The notes under the pieces were generated by a model, which saw only the letters and a program-made list of their open reading frames with translations, was not told the origin of the DNA and did not search any database. The position numbers and the translations under genes were made by a program. A stretch of 64,000 nt of DNA from CADCTB01 sp964479465 (GTDB lineage: Bacteria > Actinomycetota > Acidimicrobiia > Acidimicrobiales > AC-14), in assembly GCA_964479465.1 (NCBI GenBank), contig CAYZMG010000008.1:28139-92138 (forward strand). Direction: 5' to 3'. Shown one piece after another: positions 17,319-25,134 of this stretch (the first letter of the stretch is position 1; each line of letters starts with the position of its first letter).

Positions 17319-19418
17319 GTGAGCACGGCAGTTTTCGAGCCCGGCCCGAACGTGAAGGCGGCCGGGCCCGTCGTGACTCTGGACTCCGCTGCGGCGCTCG
17401 ACCCCGCGGTGGCCGGCGCCAAGGCCGCCGCCCTGGCCCGGGCCCGGCGGCTGAGTCTCCCGGTCCTGCCCGGTTGGGTGGTCACCACGAACGCGTTCGG
17501 GACATCGCTGCCCGTCGACGCCGAGCTCCGGGCCGCCTGGTCGGCGGCGACCGACAACGGCCGGCGGCCGGTGGTCGTCCGCTCGTCGTCGACGATCGAG
17601 GACGGCAACACCAGCTCGATGGCCGGCATGTTCACTTCTGTCCTCGACGTGGTCGGCTGGCCGTCGTTCCGGCAAGCCGTCGATTCGGTGCTCCACTCGG
17701 CCAAGGTGGTGACCGCCGACCCGGCGCCGATCGCCGTGCTGGTCCAGCCCCAGCTGATGCCCACCGTGGGCGGGGTGCTGTTCGGCGTCGATCCGGTGAC
17801 AGGGCGGACCGACCACGTCGTCGTGTCGGCCAGCGAGGCGGGGCCGGCCGCCGTGGTGGGCGGCACCGTCGACGGCAGCCGCTACGTGCTCGCCCGCCGG
17901 CGCTTGGTCGAAGGGCCCCGGCAAGGCCCCCTGTCCCCCGACCAGCTGCGCCAGCTCCGGGCTCTGGCCCACCGGGCCGAGCGGGTCTTCAGCGGGCCGC
18001 AGGACGTGGAGTGGGCGTTCGGGCCCGACGGGCGCCTGTGGCTCCTCCAGAGCCGGCCGGTCACCGCCGTCGGCAGCCGGAAAGGAACCGGCCCGACACT
18101 CGGCCCCGGCCCCGTGGCCGAGACCTTCCCCGAGCCACTCTCGCCGCTGGAGGAGGACCTCTGGGTCGAGCCACTACGCGACGGGCTCCGGGCTGCCCTG
18201 ACCCTCGCCGGCACCACCAAGCGCCGGCGTCTCGCTGCCTCCCCCGTGGTGACCACCGTCGCCGGCCGGGTCGCCGCCGACCTCGACCTCCTGCTCGGTC
18301 CCGAGGGGCCGAAGACCCTGGCCCAACACCTCGATCCCCGCCCCCCGATCCGCCGGCTGGTGGCCGCCTGGCGGGTGGGTCGCCTGCGCGCCGCCCTCCC
18401 CGCCCTGGCCAAAGACCTCCTCTCCCGCGTCGACGCCGACCTGCTGGCGGTTGACGCGGTTGAGAGCCTCTCTGACCGGGAGCTGCTCGGCCTCCTGGAG
18501 CGGTCGGGCCAGGGTCTGACCGCCCTCCACGGCTACGAGGTGCTCCTGGGCTGGCTCGTCACCCCCGACGCCGCCCCCACCAGCACGGCCGCCTCCGTGG
18601 CGCTGCGGGCGCTGGCCGAGGGCCGGGCCGAAGGCCTGAGCGACGAGGATCTCGTCGTCGCCCACCCCAGTGTGCTGGCGCTGGTGGCGCCGAGGATCGG
18701 CGCCACCGTGGTCCTCCCGCCGGCTCTGGGCACCACCGCGCTGCCGGCCGCCGGCGACGAGCCGCCCGACCAGGCCGCCGTTCTACGGGAGGCGCTACGC
18801 CTGCGGGCCCGCTGGCTTCAGGAGCTGACCGCCCGGGCCGCGTGGGAGCTGGGCGAGCGCCTGGCGGCACGCGGCGCTGTCGCCTCCGCCGGCGTCGTCC
18901 GCTGGCTGCGGAAGCCCGAACTGATCCAGGCAGTCGCCACCGGCGAGGTCCCCGCCGACGCGCCGACCCGGTCCGGCGGCCGGGGCGTCGCACCGCTTCC
19001 CGCCCGCTTCCGTCTGACCGCTGACGGCACCGTCGCCCCGGCCGGCCGACCGCCTCATTCGGGGCGTGTCCGCCGGCACGGGCGCAACGGTCCCGGACGC
19101 TCGGGCACCGGTGCCGGCGGGGGCCGGGGCACGGGCCGCGTCCACGGCGGCGGCGCCCCTCCGGAGCCGGGCACCGTGCTGGTGGTGCGGACACTCGACC
19201 CCGACCTGGCGCCGCTCCTGCCACGGCTCGGCGGCCTGGTCGCCGAGACCGGGAGCTTCCTTTCCCACTTGGCCATCCTGGCCCGGGAGTTCGGGGTGCC
19301 CACCGCGGTGGGCGTTGAGGACGCGGTCGCCCGGTTCCCCGCCGGCGCCACCGTGGTGGTCGACGGGACCACCGGAGAGGTCACCCTTCTCGACGAGGGG
19401 GAAGGGGGGACGGCATGA
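17319..19418 (+). CDS. PEP-synthase / rifampin-phosphotransferase-like phosphotransferase
   Basis: A 699-residue protein with an N-terminal ATP-grasp PPDK/PEP-synthase domain (about 25-255; VVRSSSTIEDGNTSSMAG, and DVEWAFGPDGRLWLLQSRPV at its end), a divergent helical middle, and a C-terminal phosphohistidine domain with SHLAILAREFGVPTAVGV, where His is the expected phospho-acceptor. This order matches PEP synthases and rifampin phosphotransferases, but it is shorter than both, with a Gly/Arg-rich linker (about 575-615). It may phosphorylate a small molecule or make PEP; the substrate is unknown. GTG 17319 starts the gene. It overlaps the next gene by four bases (ATGA). Confidence 0.75.
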   Translation: MSTAVFEPGPNVKAAGPVVTLDSAAALDPAVAGAKAAALARARRLSLPVLPGWVVTTNAFGTSLPVDAELRAAWSAATDNGRRPVVVRSSSTIEDGNTSSMAGMFTSVLDVVGWPSFRQAVDSVLHSAKVVTADPAPIAVLVQPQLMPTVGGVLFGVDPVTGRTDHVVVSASEAGPAAVVGGTVDGSRYVLARRRLVEGPRQGPLSPDQLRQLRALAHRAERVFSGPQDVEWAFGPDGRLWLLQSRPVTAVGSRKGTGPTLGPGPVAETFPEPLSPLEEDLWVEPLRDGLRAALTLAGTTKRRRLAASPVVTTVAGRVAADLDLLLGPEGPKTLAQHLDPRPPIRRLVAAWRVGRLRAALPALAKDLLSRVDADLLAVDAVESLSDRELLGLLERSGQGLTALHGYEVLLGWLVTPDAAPTSTAASVALRALAEGRAEGLSDEDLVVAHPSVLALVAPRIGATVVLPPALGTTALPAAGDEPPDQAAVLREALRLRARWLQELTARAAWELGERLAARGAVASAGVVRWLRKPELIQAVATGEVPADAPTRSGGRGVAPLPARFRLTADGTVAPAGRPPHSGRVRRHGRNGPGRSGTGAGGGRGTGRVHGGGAPPEPGTVLVVRTLDPDLAPLLPRLGGLVAETGSFLSHLAILAREFGVPTAVGVEDAVARFPAGATVVVDGTTGEVTLLDEGEGGTA

Positions 19419-19915
19419 GGCCCGGGCGCATCCCCGCCGTCCTCGGCGGCGGGGTCATGTTCTTCACCGCCCTCTACTTCTTCGTCTACCTGTGGCGCTG
19501 GGAGTGGAACCGGGCGCTGATCGCCGGCGTGCTCTTCGTCGCCACCGAGGTGGCGATGGCCGCCGCCTTGGTCCTCAACCGGCTGCGACGGGTGGAGGAC
19601 CGGATGCCGACGCCCGATCCCGCGGTCCTGGCCCGCATCCGGGAGACGGCCCCGCCGGCCCGCGACCACTTCGAGTGGCTCTCGCCCAGGTCCGGCCGCC
19701 TCGGCGTGTTCGTCCCGGTGCTGATCGGCATGGGCGTGGTGGCTTCGGGGCTGGCGTGGCTGGTCGAGCGGCTGGCCCGGGCCACCGCCGGCCCCGCCCT
19801 CGAGCGGGGGCTGGCCTCCCGCCTGGCCCCGCTGGCCTGGCCCGCCGGCGGGCTCGTGCCAGAAAAGGACGACGACCCCCTCACGATCCTCGAGCGGCCT
19901 GGCCCACGACAATGA
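19415..19915 (+). CDS. Hypothetical membrane protein in the PEP-utilising operon
   Basis: A 166-residue protein with two N-terminal hydrophobic segments (PAVLGGGVMFFTALYFFVYL and ALIAGVLFVATEVAMAAALV) and a third near residue 105 (GVFVPVLIGMGVVASGLAWL). The ATG overlaps the stop of the phosphotransferase gene and its own stop overlaps the next ATG, so the three genes are almost certainly translated together. No family recognised. Confidence 0.72.
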   Translation: MRPGRIPAVLGGGVMFFTALYFFVYLWRWEWNRALIAGVLFVATEVAMAAALVLNRLRRVEDRMPTPDPAVLARIRETAPPARDHFEWLSPRSGRLGVFVPVLIGMGVVASGLAWLVERLARATAGPALERGLASRLAPLAWPAGGLVPEKDDDPLTILERPGPRQ

Positions 19916-20301
19916 AGCGGGCCCTCCTGCTCCTCGTGGCCGCGCTGGCGCTGGCGATGGGCGTGGACAAGCTCGCCGACCTCACCCAGGACCGACCGGA
20001 CCGCATCCTCGCCGGTACCCGCAGCGAGATCGTGCTCGACCTGCAGTCGCGCGACCGGGGCGGGTCCGCCCTCCTGTCCGCCCAGGGCCTGTGGGGCGCC
20101 TGCCAGGGAACGGTCCGCCACCGCCTGGCCGAGCCGGGCGTGATCGAGATCGCCGACGGCCGCTTCCGCCTGGTCACCGAGCCCGCCCTGGGCGAGCACT
20201 CGTGGCGCCGGCTCCAGGGCTGCCTCGAGGACACGACCCTCGACAAGGTAAAGGCCCACGTAGTCACCAAGCGCGACATCCCCCCAGCAACGCTCCCGTA
20301 G
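19912..20301 (+). CDS. Hypothetical exported or anchored protein (129 aa)
   Basis: An N-terminal hydrophobic helix (MKRALLLLVAALALAMGVDK) acts as signal or anchor. A soluble domain follows with two cysteines (GACQGT and QGCLED) that could form a disulfide, and an acidic/basic mixture containing RSEIVLDLQSRDRGGSAL. It is the third gene of the operon begun at 17319, with an ATGA overlap. Function unknown. Confidence 0.65.
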   Translation: MKRALLLLVAALALAMGVDKLADLTQDRPDRILAGTRSEIVLDLQSRDRGGSALLSAQGLWGACQGTVRHRLAEPGVIEIADGRFRLVTEPALGEHSWRRLQGCLEDTTLDKVKAHVVTKRDIPPATLP

Positions 20302-20340
20302 CGCGCCGCGGTTGGCAGTTGACGCCGCCGGCCGCCCGAC

Positions 20341-20425
20341 GCCGCCGCAGGCGGCCCCGTCGGCTGGCGGCCAGAAGGAAACGGCGGAGGCGTCCCGGCT
20401 TCGCCGGGTCGCCGGAGCACGATCA
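20341..20425 (-). repeat. Dispersed structured repeat, copy A (inverted relative to copy B)
   Basis: Read on the minus strand it begins TGATCGTGCT and contains three blocks also present at 24984-25073: a hairpin (CCCGGC-GAA-GCCGGG), the segment CGCCTCCGCC, and a hairpin GCCGCC-TGC-GGCGGC. The first stem has a different sequence from copy B, yet pairs perfectly in both, i.e. compensatory changes. It lies between two convergent genes. A further short hairpin (GGAAGC-GGA-GCTTCC) lies at 20434-20448. Confidence 0.7.
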
Positions 20426-20457
20426 ACTCGGGGAGGAAGCTCCGCTTCCGAACCCGA

Positions 20458-21168
20458 TTACATCCCGTAGCGGCTCCACATGCGGCGGGGGGCGTCGAGG
20501 AACCGGCTGACTGCGGTGAGCATGGCGCCGGGCTTCTCCGGGACACCAGGGCCCATCTTGGCCACGAAGGCGATCTGCTCGAGGCTGGGCGGCCCGACGG
20601 CGAGGTTCCGGCGGAGGGCGGCACTGCTCGACAGGTCGCCCTGGTTGACCAGGTAGGCGCCGACCATGGCCCCGGTGCGGCCGACGCCGGCCCCGCAGTG
20701 GACGAACACGGTGCCCGTGGACTCCCCGGTGGCGGCCAGGAAGGCCTCGACCTCGCCGGTCGACGGCACCTGGCCGTCGCGCATCGGGATCCTGACCATC
20801 TTCATGCCGAAGTCGGTCACCGTCTTGATGTCGCCCTCGATGCCCTCCTCGGCCCGCAGGTCGACAACCGTCGTCACGCCGGACAGGGCCAGGTTCCGGT
20901 AGCCCTCGATGGTGGGCGCCCCGCCCCGCCACACCTTGTCATCGACAGCTCGCAGGTTGTCGATGCCTTCGATCGAGGATGCCGGCTTGACCGCATCGGT
21001 CGTGCCGCGAGCCCAGAACGATGCCGCGAGGATGGCCAGGTTCCCCAGCACGAGGAAGGCCACGACCCCCGCCGCGCCCTTCAAGAAGAGGGCCCCGGCG
21101 CGACGCACCGTCAACTCACACGCTCCATTCTCGACAACACGGTCCCAAATCCGACGACACACATGCAA
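20458..21168 (-). CDS. Membrane-anchored dual-specificity/tyrosine phosphatase-like protein
   Basis: An N-terminal transmembrane helix (AAGVVAFLVLGNLAILAASF) is followed by a cysteine-phosphatase domain with the P-loop HCGAGVGRTG (C-X5-R), preceded by VTTVVDLRAEEGIEGDIK, and an Asp-containing loop (RIPMRDGQVP) in the place of the general acid. It should dephosphorylate proteins or phosphoinositide-like substrates on the outer face or at the membrane. The start is ambiguous: ATG 21168 gives 236 residues; in-frame TTG/GTG codons about 18-20 residues later are also plausible. Confidence 0.82.
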   Translation of the reverse strand: MHVCRRIWDRVVENGACELTVRRAGALFLKGAAGVVAFLVLGNLAILAASFWARGTTDAVKPASSIEGIDNLRAVDDKVWRGGAPTIEGYRNLALSGVTTVVDLRAEEGIEGDIKTVTDFGMKMVRIPMRDGQVPSTGEVEAFLAATGESTGTVFVHCGAGVGRTGAMVGAYLVNQGDLSSSAALRRNLAVGPPSLEQIAFVAKMGPGVPEKPGAMLTAVSRFLDAPRRMWSRYGM

Positions 21169-21229
21169 AACGTCGGCACGCGCGCACCCTGTCTGTACCC
21201 GGAACTGGTGCCGGCGACCCGCCGATACG

Positions 21230-22312
21230 ATGAACTACCTCGCCACCATGGACCGGACCACAGTCGACGTCTACGAGCGGCGGGCCCGGGAGTGGGCCTC
21301 CAAGCGCAGCTCGCCCCACCGGGAGCGGGCGGCCCGCCTCGCCGGCCGGTGCCTGCCCGGGCTGGCGGTGGCCGACCTCGGCTGCGGCCCCGGCAGCTAC
21401 GTCCCGGAGTTGGCCGGCGCCGGCCCGGTGGTCGCCATGGACGCCGCCGCGGCCATGCTCGACCTGGCCCGGCCGTCCGGCGCCCGCCTGGTCCAAGCCG
21501 ACATCGAGCACCCGCCGCTGCGGGACCGCAGCGTGGGTGGGGCGTGGGCGTCGAACTCCTACCTCCACGTGCCCCGCACCCGGCTCCCGCTGGCGCTCGC
21601 CCGCCTGCACTGGGCCATGGCCGTCGGGGCCCCGCTGACGATCTCCGGGATCGCCGGCGAAGGCGAGGGCGGCCTGCCCACGGACGACTTCCCAGGCCGC
21701 TTCTTCGCTCTCTGGCAACCGGAGGAGATCGCCGGCCTGCTCGCCGGCGCCGGCTTCGAGGTCGACGACGTCTCGATCGAGGGTGAGCGGGTGTGGGCGG
21801 ACGCCCGCCGGGCTCGAACCCTGCCCGACACAGTGGCCGCCGGCCTTCGGGTGCTGGTGTGCGGGCTCAATCCCAGCGTGGTCGCCGCCGACGCCGGCTA
21901 CGGGTTCGCCGGGCCCACCAACCGGTTCTGGAAGGCGGCGGTGGCCGCCGGACTCGTCACCCGGCCCCGGGACCCGCTGGGATGCGTGCTCCAAGACCGG
22001 GTGGGCATGACCGACCTCGTGAAGCGGGCCACGCCCGGCGCCGGTGAGCTGCAAGCGTCGGAGTACCGGGGCGGTGCGGAGCGGGTCCGGAAGCTGGTCG
22101 GGTGGCTGGAGCCTGGGCTGGTCCTGTTCGTCGGCCTCGCCGGCTGGCGGGCCGTCGTCGACCGCCACGCCCACGCCGGCCTCCAGCCCGATCCGTTCGC
22201 GGGCGTCCCGGCCTACGTCATGCCCTCCACGAGCGGCTTGAACGCCCACACGAGCATCGCCGAGCTCACCGCCCACATGGCTGACGCCGTGGGTGCCGCT
22301 CCGCCCGCCTAA
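21230..22312 (+). CDS. Fusion of a SAM methyltransferase and a Mug-type mismatch uracil-DNA glycosylase
   Basis: Residues 1-195 form a class I methyltransferase (motif I VADLGCGPGSYVPEL; NSYLHVPRTRLPLAL; ISGIAGEGEGGLP). Residues from about 200 match Mug: LRVLVCGLNPSVVAADAGYG with the catalytic-type Asn, GPTNRFWKAAV, DRVGMTDLVKRATP and the loop MPSTSGLNAHTS. Mug enzymes remove uracil or thymine from G mismatches. The frame is continuous, with no stop or shift at the junction. ATG 21230 is used; ATG 21248 is an alternative. The methyltransferase substrate is unknown; a joint role in base modification or repair is inference. Confidence 0.85.
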   Translation: MNYLATMDRTTVDVYERRAREWASKRSSPHRERAARLAGRCLPGLAVADLGCGPGSYVPELAGAGPVVAMDAAAAMLDLARPSGARLVQADIEHPPLRDRSVGGAWASNSYLHVPRTRLPLALARLHWAMAVGAPLTISGIAGEGEGGLPTDDFPGRFFALWQPEEIAGLLAGAGFEVDDVSIEGERVWADARRARTLPDTVAAGLRVLVCGLNPSVVAADAGYGFAGPTNRFWKAAVAAGLVTRPRDPLGCVLQDRVGMTDLVKRATPGAGELQASEYRGGAERVRKLVGWLEPGLVLFVGLAGWRAVVDRHAHAGLQPDPFAGVPAYVMPSTSGLNAHTSIAELTAHMADAVGAAPPA

Positions 22313-22323
22313 CGTTGCTCACC

Positions 22324-23079
22324 GTGCCCGAGGACGAAACCCCCGCCGACGAGCGGCCCAAGCCGTCCCGGCGCACCCTGATCCTGCTGGTCACGCCCAT
22401 CGTGATCATCACCACCATGGGTGCGGTCGCCAGCGCTTTCACTCCCACGCTGGCCACCAAGTACCCGCTGCTGATGATCGCACTCGACGCCCGGAACCGG
22501 TTCCTCGTCCTCGCCCGCGACGTGGACCTCGTGCCGTTCGTCATCGTCGCCGTCCTTCGGCGCACCTTCAGCGACCCGCTCTTCTACCTGCTCGGCCGGT
22601 TCTACGGCGACAACGCCCTGCGCTGGCTCCAGAGGAAGGGCGGGCTCGGGGATATCGTCCCCCTGACCGAGAAGGCGTTCAAGAAGGCGGGCTACCCGAT
22701 GGTGTTCGCCTTCCCGGGCGCCATCGTCTGCGCCCTGGCCGGCCAGACCGGCATGTCGCCGGTGGGGTTCATGGTCGCCAACCTGGCCGGCACCCTCACC
22801 GCGGTGTTCGCAGTCCGCCGGTTCAGCTCGACCATAGCCAGCCCGGTCGAGGGGCTTCTCGACTTCTTCAGCCGCAACCTGGTCGCCACCACGGTCATCA
22901 GCGTCGGCCTGGTGGTCCTGTCGATCCTCGTCAACCGCGCCCAGGGCAAGCTCGACATGGACCTCGAGGAGCTCGAGGGCGACGCCGCCTCAGATGTCGA
23001 GAAAGGCGTCAAGGCCGACGGTGACGCCGGGGTGCGACCCGACCGACTTCACCGCGAGCACGACACCGGGCATGAATGA
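22324..23079 (+). CDS. DedA/VTT-like membrane protein
   Basis: A protein of about 250 residues with an N-terminal helix (LILLVTPIVIITTMGAVASAF), a DedA-like re-entrant region (FSDPLFYLLGRFYGDNALRW; YPMVFAFPGAIVCALAG; SPVGFMVANLAGTLTAVFAV) and a C-terminal helix. DedA/VTT proteins act in lipid transport and membrane homeostasis. GTG 22324 is chosen over TTG 22315. The last 90 bases overlap the 3' end of dapB on the other strand, giving two convergent coding sequences that share DNA. Confidence 0.72.
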   Translation: MPEDETPADERPKPSRRTLILLVTPIVIITTMGAVASAFTPTLATKYPLLMIALDARNRFLVLARDVDLVPFVIVAVLRRTFSDPLFYLLGRFYGDNALRWLQRKGGLGDIVPLTEKAFKKAGYPMVFAFPGAIVCALAGQTGMSPVGFMVANLAGTLTAVFAVRRFSSTIASPVEGLLDFFSRNLVATTVISVGLVVLSILVNRAQGKLDMDLEELEGDAASDVEKGVKADGDAGVRPDRLHREHDTGHE

Positions 23080-23860
23080 CGCCCGGTCGTAGGAGTCGTG
23101 CCTGATCGACAGGCTCTGGCCGGCGGTGCCCAGCAGGACCTCCTGATGGGCCACCAGGCCCCGCAGGCGGACGGAGTGGATGCGGATACCGCCGGGAGAC
23201 GCGCCGCCGCGGGCGCCCTCGATCACGTGCTTGGTCGTGGGGTCGGGGGCCCAGTCCGACGATCGGGCCGACATGCGCTCCGCGGTGTGCATGGCCGTGC
23301 CCGAGGGCGCGTCGACCTTCTGGTCGTGGTGCAGCTCGATGATCTCCGCGGTCTCGAAGTAGGGCGCAGCCAGCTCGGCGAAGCGCATCATGAGGACGGC
23401 GCCGATGCCGAAGTTGGGCGCGATCAGCACGCCGACGCGGGGCTCTGCCGCGCACCACTCGCGCACCTGCTCGAGCCTANNNNNNNNNNGCGAAGTTGGG
23501 GGCGATGAAGCAGTTGCTGCGGGTGAAGCGGGTGGCCAGCTCCTCGTAGTCCGCCGGTGTGAAGCCCGAGGTGCCGACGACAGCGTGGACGCCGTTGGCC
23601 GCGCACCACGCCAGGTTGGCCCGGGCCGCGTCGATGTGGGTGAAGTCGACCGCCACCTGGGCCTCGGCGCGGGCCAACGACTCCAGGTCGGGCGAGACCT
23701 GGAGCCCGCGGAGGTCGGCGCCGGTGACGCCCCGGAGGTCGATGCCGGCGTGGAGGGGGTCCACCGCGGCCACCAGCTGCAGCTCGGGATCGGCCACGAC
23801 GGCGCGGCAGACGGTCGATCCCATGCGCCCGCCGGCTCCGAACACCCCGACACGAATCAC
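22990..23860 (-). CDS. dapB: 4-hydroxy-tetrahydrodipicolinate reductase, interrupted by an assembly gap
   Basis: Diaminopimelate/lysine-pathway reductase. The N-terminal piece (23860 down to 23490) has the Rossmann motif VGVFGAGGRMGSTVCRAV and VVGTSGFTPADYEEL; the C-terminal piece (23479 to 22990) has FGIGAVLMMRFAE, ELHHDQKVDAPSGTA and RHDSYDRASFMPG. Ten N bases separate them and the frames differ. Both pieces contain IAPNF: the N-terminal one already covers the region that the C-terminal one repeats in a different version (LEQVREWCAAEPRVGVLIAPNF is replaced by ATRFTRSNCFIAPNF). The break is therefore an assembly junction between non-identical dapB sequences, not a pseudogene mutation. Confidence 0.85.
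23480..23489. other. Assembly gap (10 N) inside dapB
   Basis: Ten N bases mark a scaffold join of unknown true length. The flanks encode overlapping but non-identical versions of the same DapB segment, so the join may be chimeric. Confidence 0.95.
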
Positions 23861-23916
23861 GGGCAGAACTCTGTCAGATTGCCGGGTCGATCACCCGGCG
23901 TGGCAGATAGCCGGCG

Positions 23917-24318
23917 TCATCGCCCAGGGTGCCAGCCCTCGGGCGCCAGCTCGAAGCCCTCGAAACGGAACGCCGGCGAGACGGTGCAACCCACCAGCGA
24001 CCACTCCCCCCGGGGCCGCGCCGCCTGCCACACGCCGGCGGGCACCACGGCCTGAGGCCGCTGGCCGGCGGCGAGGTCGGGGCCGAGGGTGTGGTGGGCG
24101 GCCTGCTGGCCGTCGGGCGAGGTGGCCAGGCCCATCGGGGCGCCGGCGTAGTAGTGCCAGATCTCCGTGGCGTCGACCCGGTGCCAGTCCGACCGCTCCC
24201 CCGCTTTCAGTAGGTAGTAGATGGCGGTGGTCGCCTCTTCCCGCCACGTCTCGCAGTACCAGCCCCCCTCGGGGTGAGGCGCCAGCCCGAGGGCCTCGAT
24301 CACTTCGTCGGCGGTCAC
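23917..24318 (-). CDS. Cupin-fold protein (DUF985 / cupin_5 type)
   Basis: A 133-residue single-domain protein: LGLAPHPEGGWYCETWREE, AIYYLLKAGERSDWHRVDATEIWHYYAG and VPAGVWQAARPRGEWSLVGCTVSPAFRFEGFEL are the conserved stretches of this cupin family, with the His and Glu of the metal site in SDWHRVDATEIWH. Enzymatic role unknown. Start is GTG 24318. It follows dapB by 56 bases on the same strand and is divergent from the OsmC gene. Confidence 0.85.
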   Translation of the reverse strand: MTADEVIEALGLAPHPEGGWYCETWREEATTAIYYLLKAGERSDWHRVDATEIWHYYAGAPMGLATSPDGQQAAHHTLGPDLAAGQRPQAVVPAGVWQAARPRGEWSLVGCTVSPAFRFEGFELAPEGWHPGR

Positions 24319-24360
24319 CGCTACATTGTGACCAAAGGGCGCTGAGAGAGGGGCAACGCG

Positions 24361-24936
24361 ATGGGACTGCCGGTCACCGCCAAGCAGGACGAGGTCTCGG
24401 GGATCCCGATCCCCGCCCTGCGGGGGTTCTACGAGGCCATCGGCGACGGCCCGATCATGCTCGACCTCGAGGCGTTCGTGGAGTGGCAGGGCAAGGGCAC
24501 CCGGGCCACGGGCTACATCGGGCCCTTCAGCCTCATGGGCGAGCGCAAGGAGCGCCTCACCCGCAAGTACTCGATCCAGTACGACGACTGGGCCGAGATG
24601 CCCGGCTGCGACGACGCCGGCCCCGAGGCGGTCGAGACCGTCCTGTCGGCCCTGGGCGCCTGCATCATCAACCAGACGGCGTGGCACGCCGCTCGGATGG
24701 GCATCGTCCTCGACGCCCTGTCGGTCAAGGTCAACATGAGCTTCGACGCCCAGGGCTTCTTCCAGAACACCGACCAGACCGACAAGTTCAGCGCCGTCAA
24801 CTACGAGATCCACATCGCCTCGACCGGCACCAGCAAGCGCAAGCTGACCGAGCTGGCCAATGTGGGCCGGAACTGCCCGGTGTGCCGGATGCTCAGCAAG
24901 CCCATGGTGCTGAAGTCCAAGGTCCTGGTCCACTAA
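24361..24936 (+). CDS. OsmC-family protein
   Basis: A 191-residue protein with OsmC/Ohr-type landmarks: VETVLSALGACI carrying the first cysteine, and GRNCPVCRM with the second, the pair that reduces organic hydroperoxides in this family. The N-terminal part (GFYEAIGDGPIMLDLEAFVEW) is longer than in Ohr. A thiol-based peroxide or metabolite-binding role is likely. Start is ATG 24361 preceded by GAGAGGGG. It lies 40 bases from the divergent cupin gene. Confidence 0.8.
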   Translation: MGLPVTAKQDEVSGIPIPALRGFYEAIGDGPIMLDLEAFVEWQGKGTRATGYIGPFSLMGERKERLTRKYSIQYDDWAEMPGCDDAGPEAVETVLSALGACIINQTAWHAARMGIVLDALSVKVNMSFDAQGFFQNTDQTDKFSAVNYEIHIASTGTSKRKLTELANVGRNCPVCRMLSKPMVLKSKVLVH

Positions 24937-24956
24937 GTGCCTCGACCTCATTCGTT

Positions 24957-24970
24957 CGCTTCGCTCACTC
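24957..24970 (+). repeat. Short repeat CGCTTCGCTCACTC (second copy)
   Basis: The same 14 bases occur at 2346-2359 after helY. Here they lie just upstream of structured repeat copy B. Both copies are intergenic. Confidence 0.45.
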
Positions 24971-24983
24971 CATTCGGTCGAAC

Positions 24984-25073
24984 TGATCGTGCTGCGGCGG
25001 GCGAGCAAAGCTCGCGCCGCCTCCGCCCTGTTCTTCCTTGGCGCCCGCAGCCGGAGGGGCCGCCTACGGCGGC
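24984..25073 (+). repeat. Dispersed structured repeat, copy B
   Basis: Begins TGATCGTGCT, then a hairpin GCGAGC-AAA-GCTCGC (25001-25015), CGCCTCCGCC, a spacer similar to copy A (TTCCTTGGCGCCCGCAGCCG), and a hairpin GCCGCC-TAC-GGCGGC (25059-25073). It fills the gap between the OsmC gene and the thioredoxin-fold gene. More palindromic sequence follows (GTTCGCC-TTC-GCGGCGAACGC, near 25100-25120). Confidence 0.7.
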
Positions 25074-25134
25074 GGGTGCGGCCGCGGGCATCGGCGTTCG
25101 CCTTCGCGGCGAACGCTTGTGGTCGGGGCACTAG

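Noticed and set aside
23480..23489. dapB as a frameshifted pseudogene
   Set aside because: The break coincides with an N gap, and the two sides carry alternative versions of the same segment, so it is an assembly effect.
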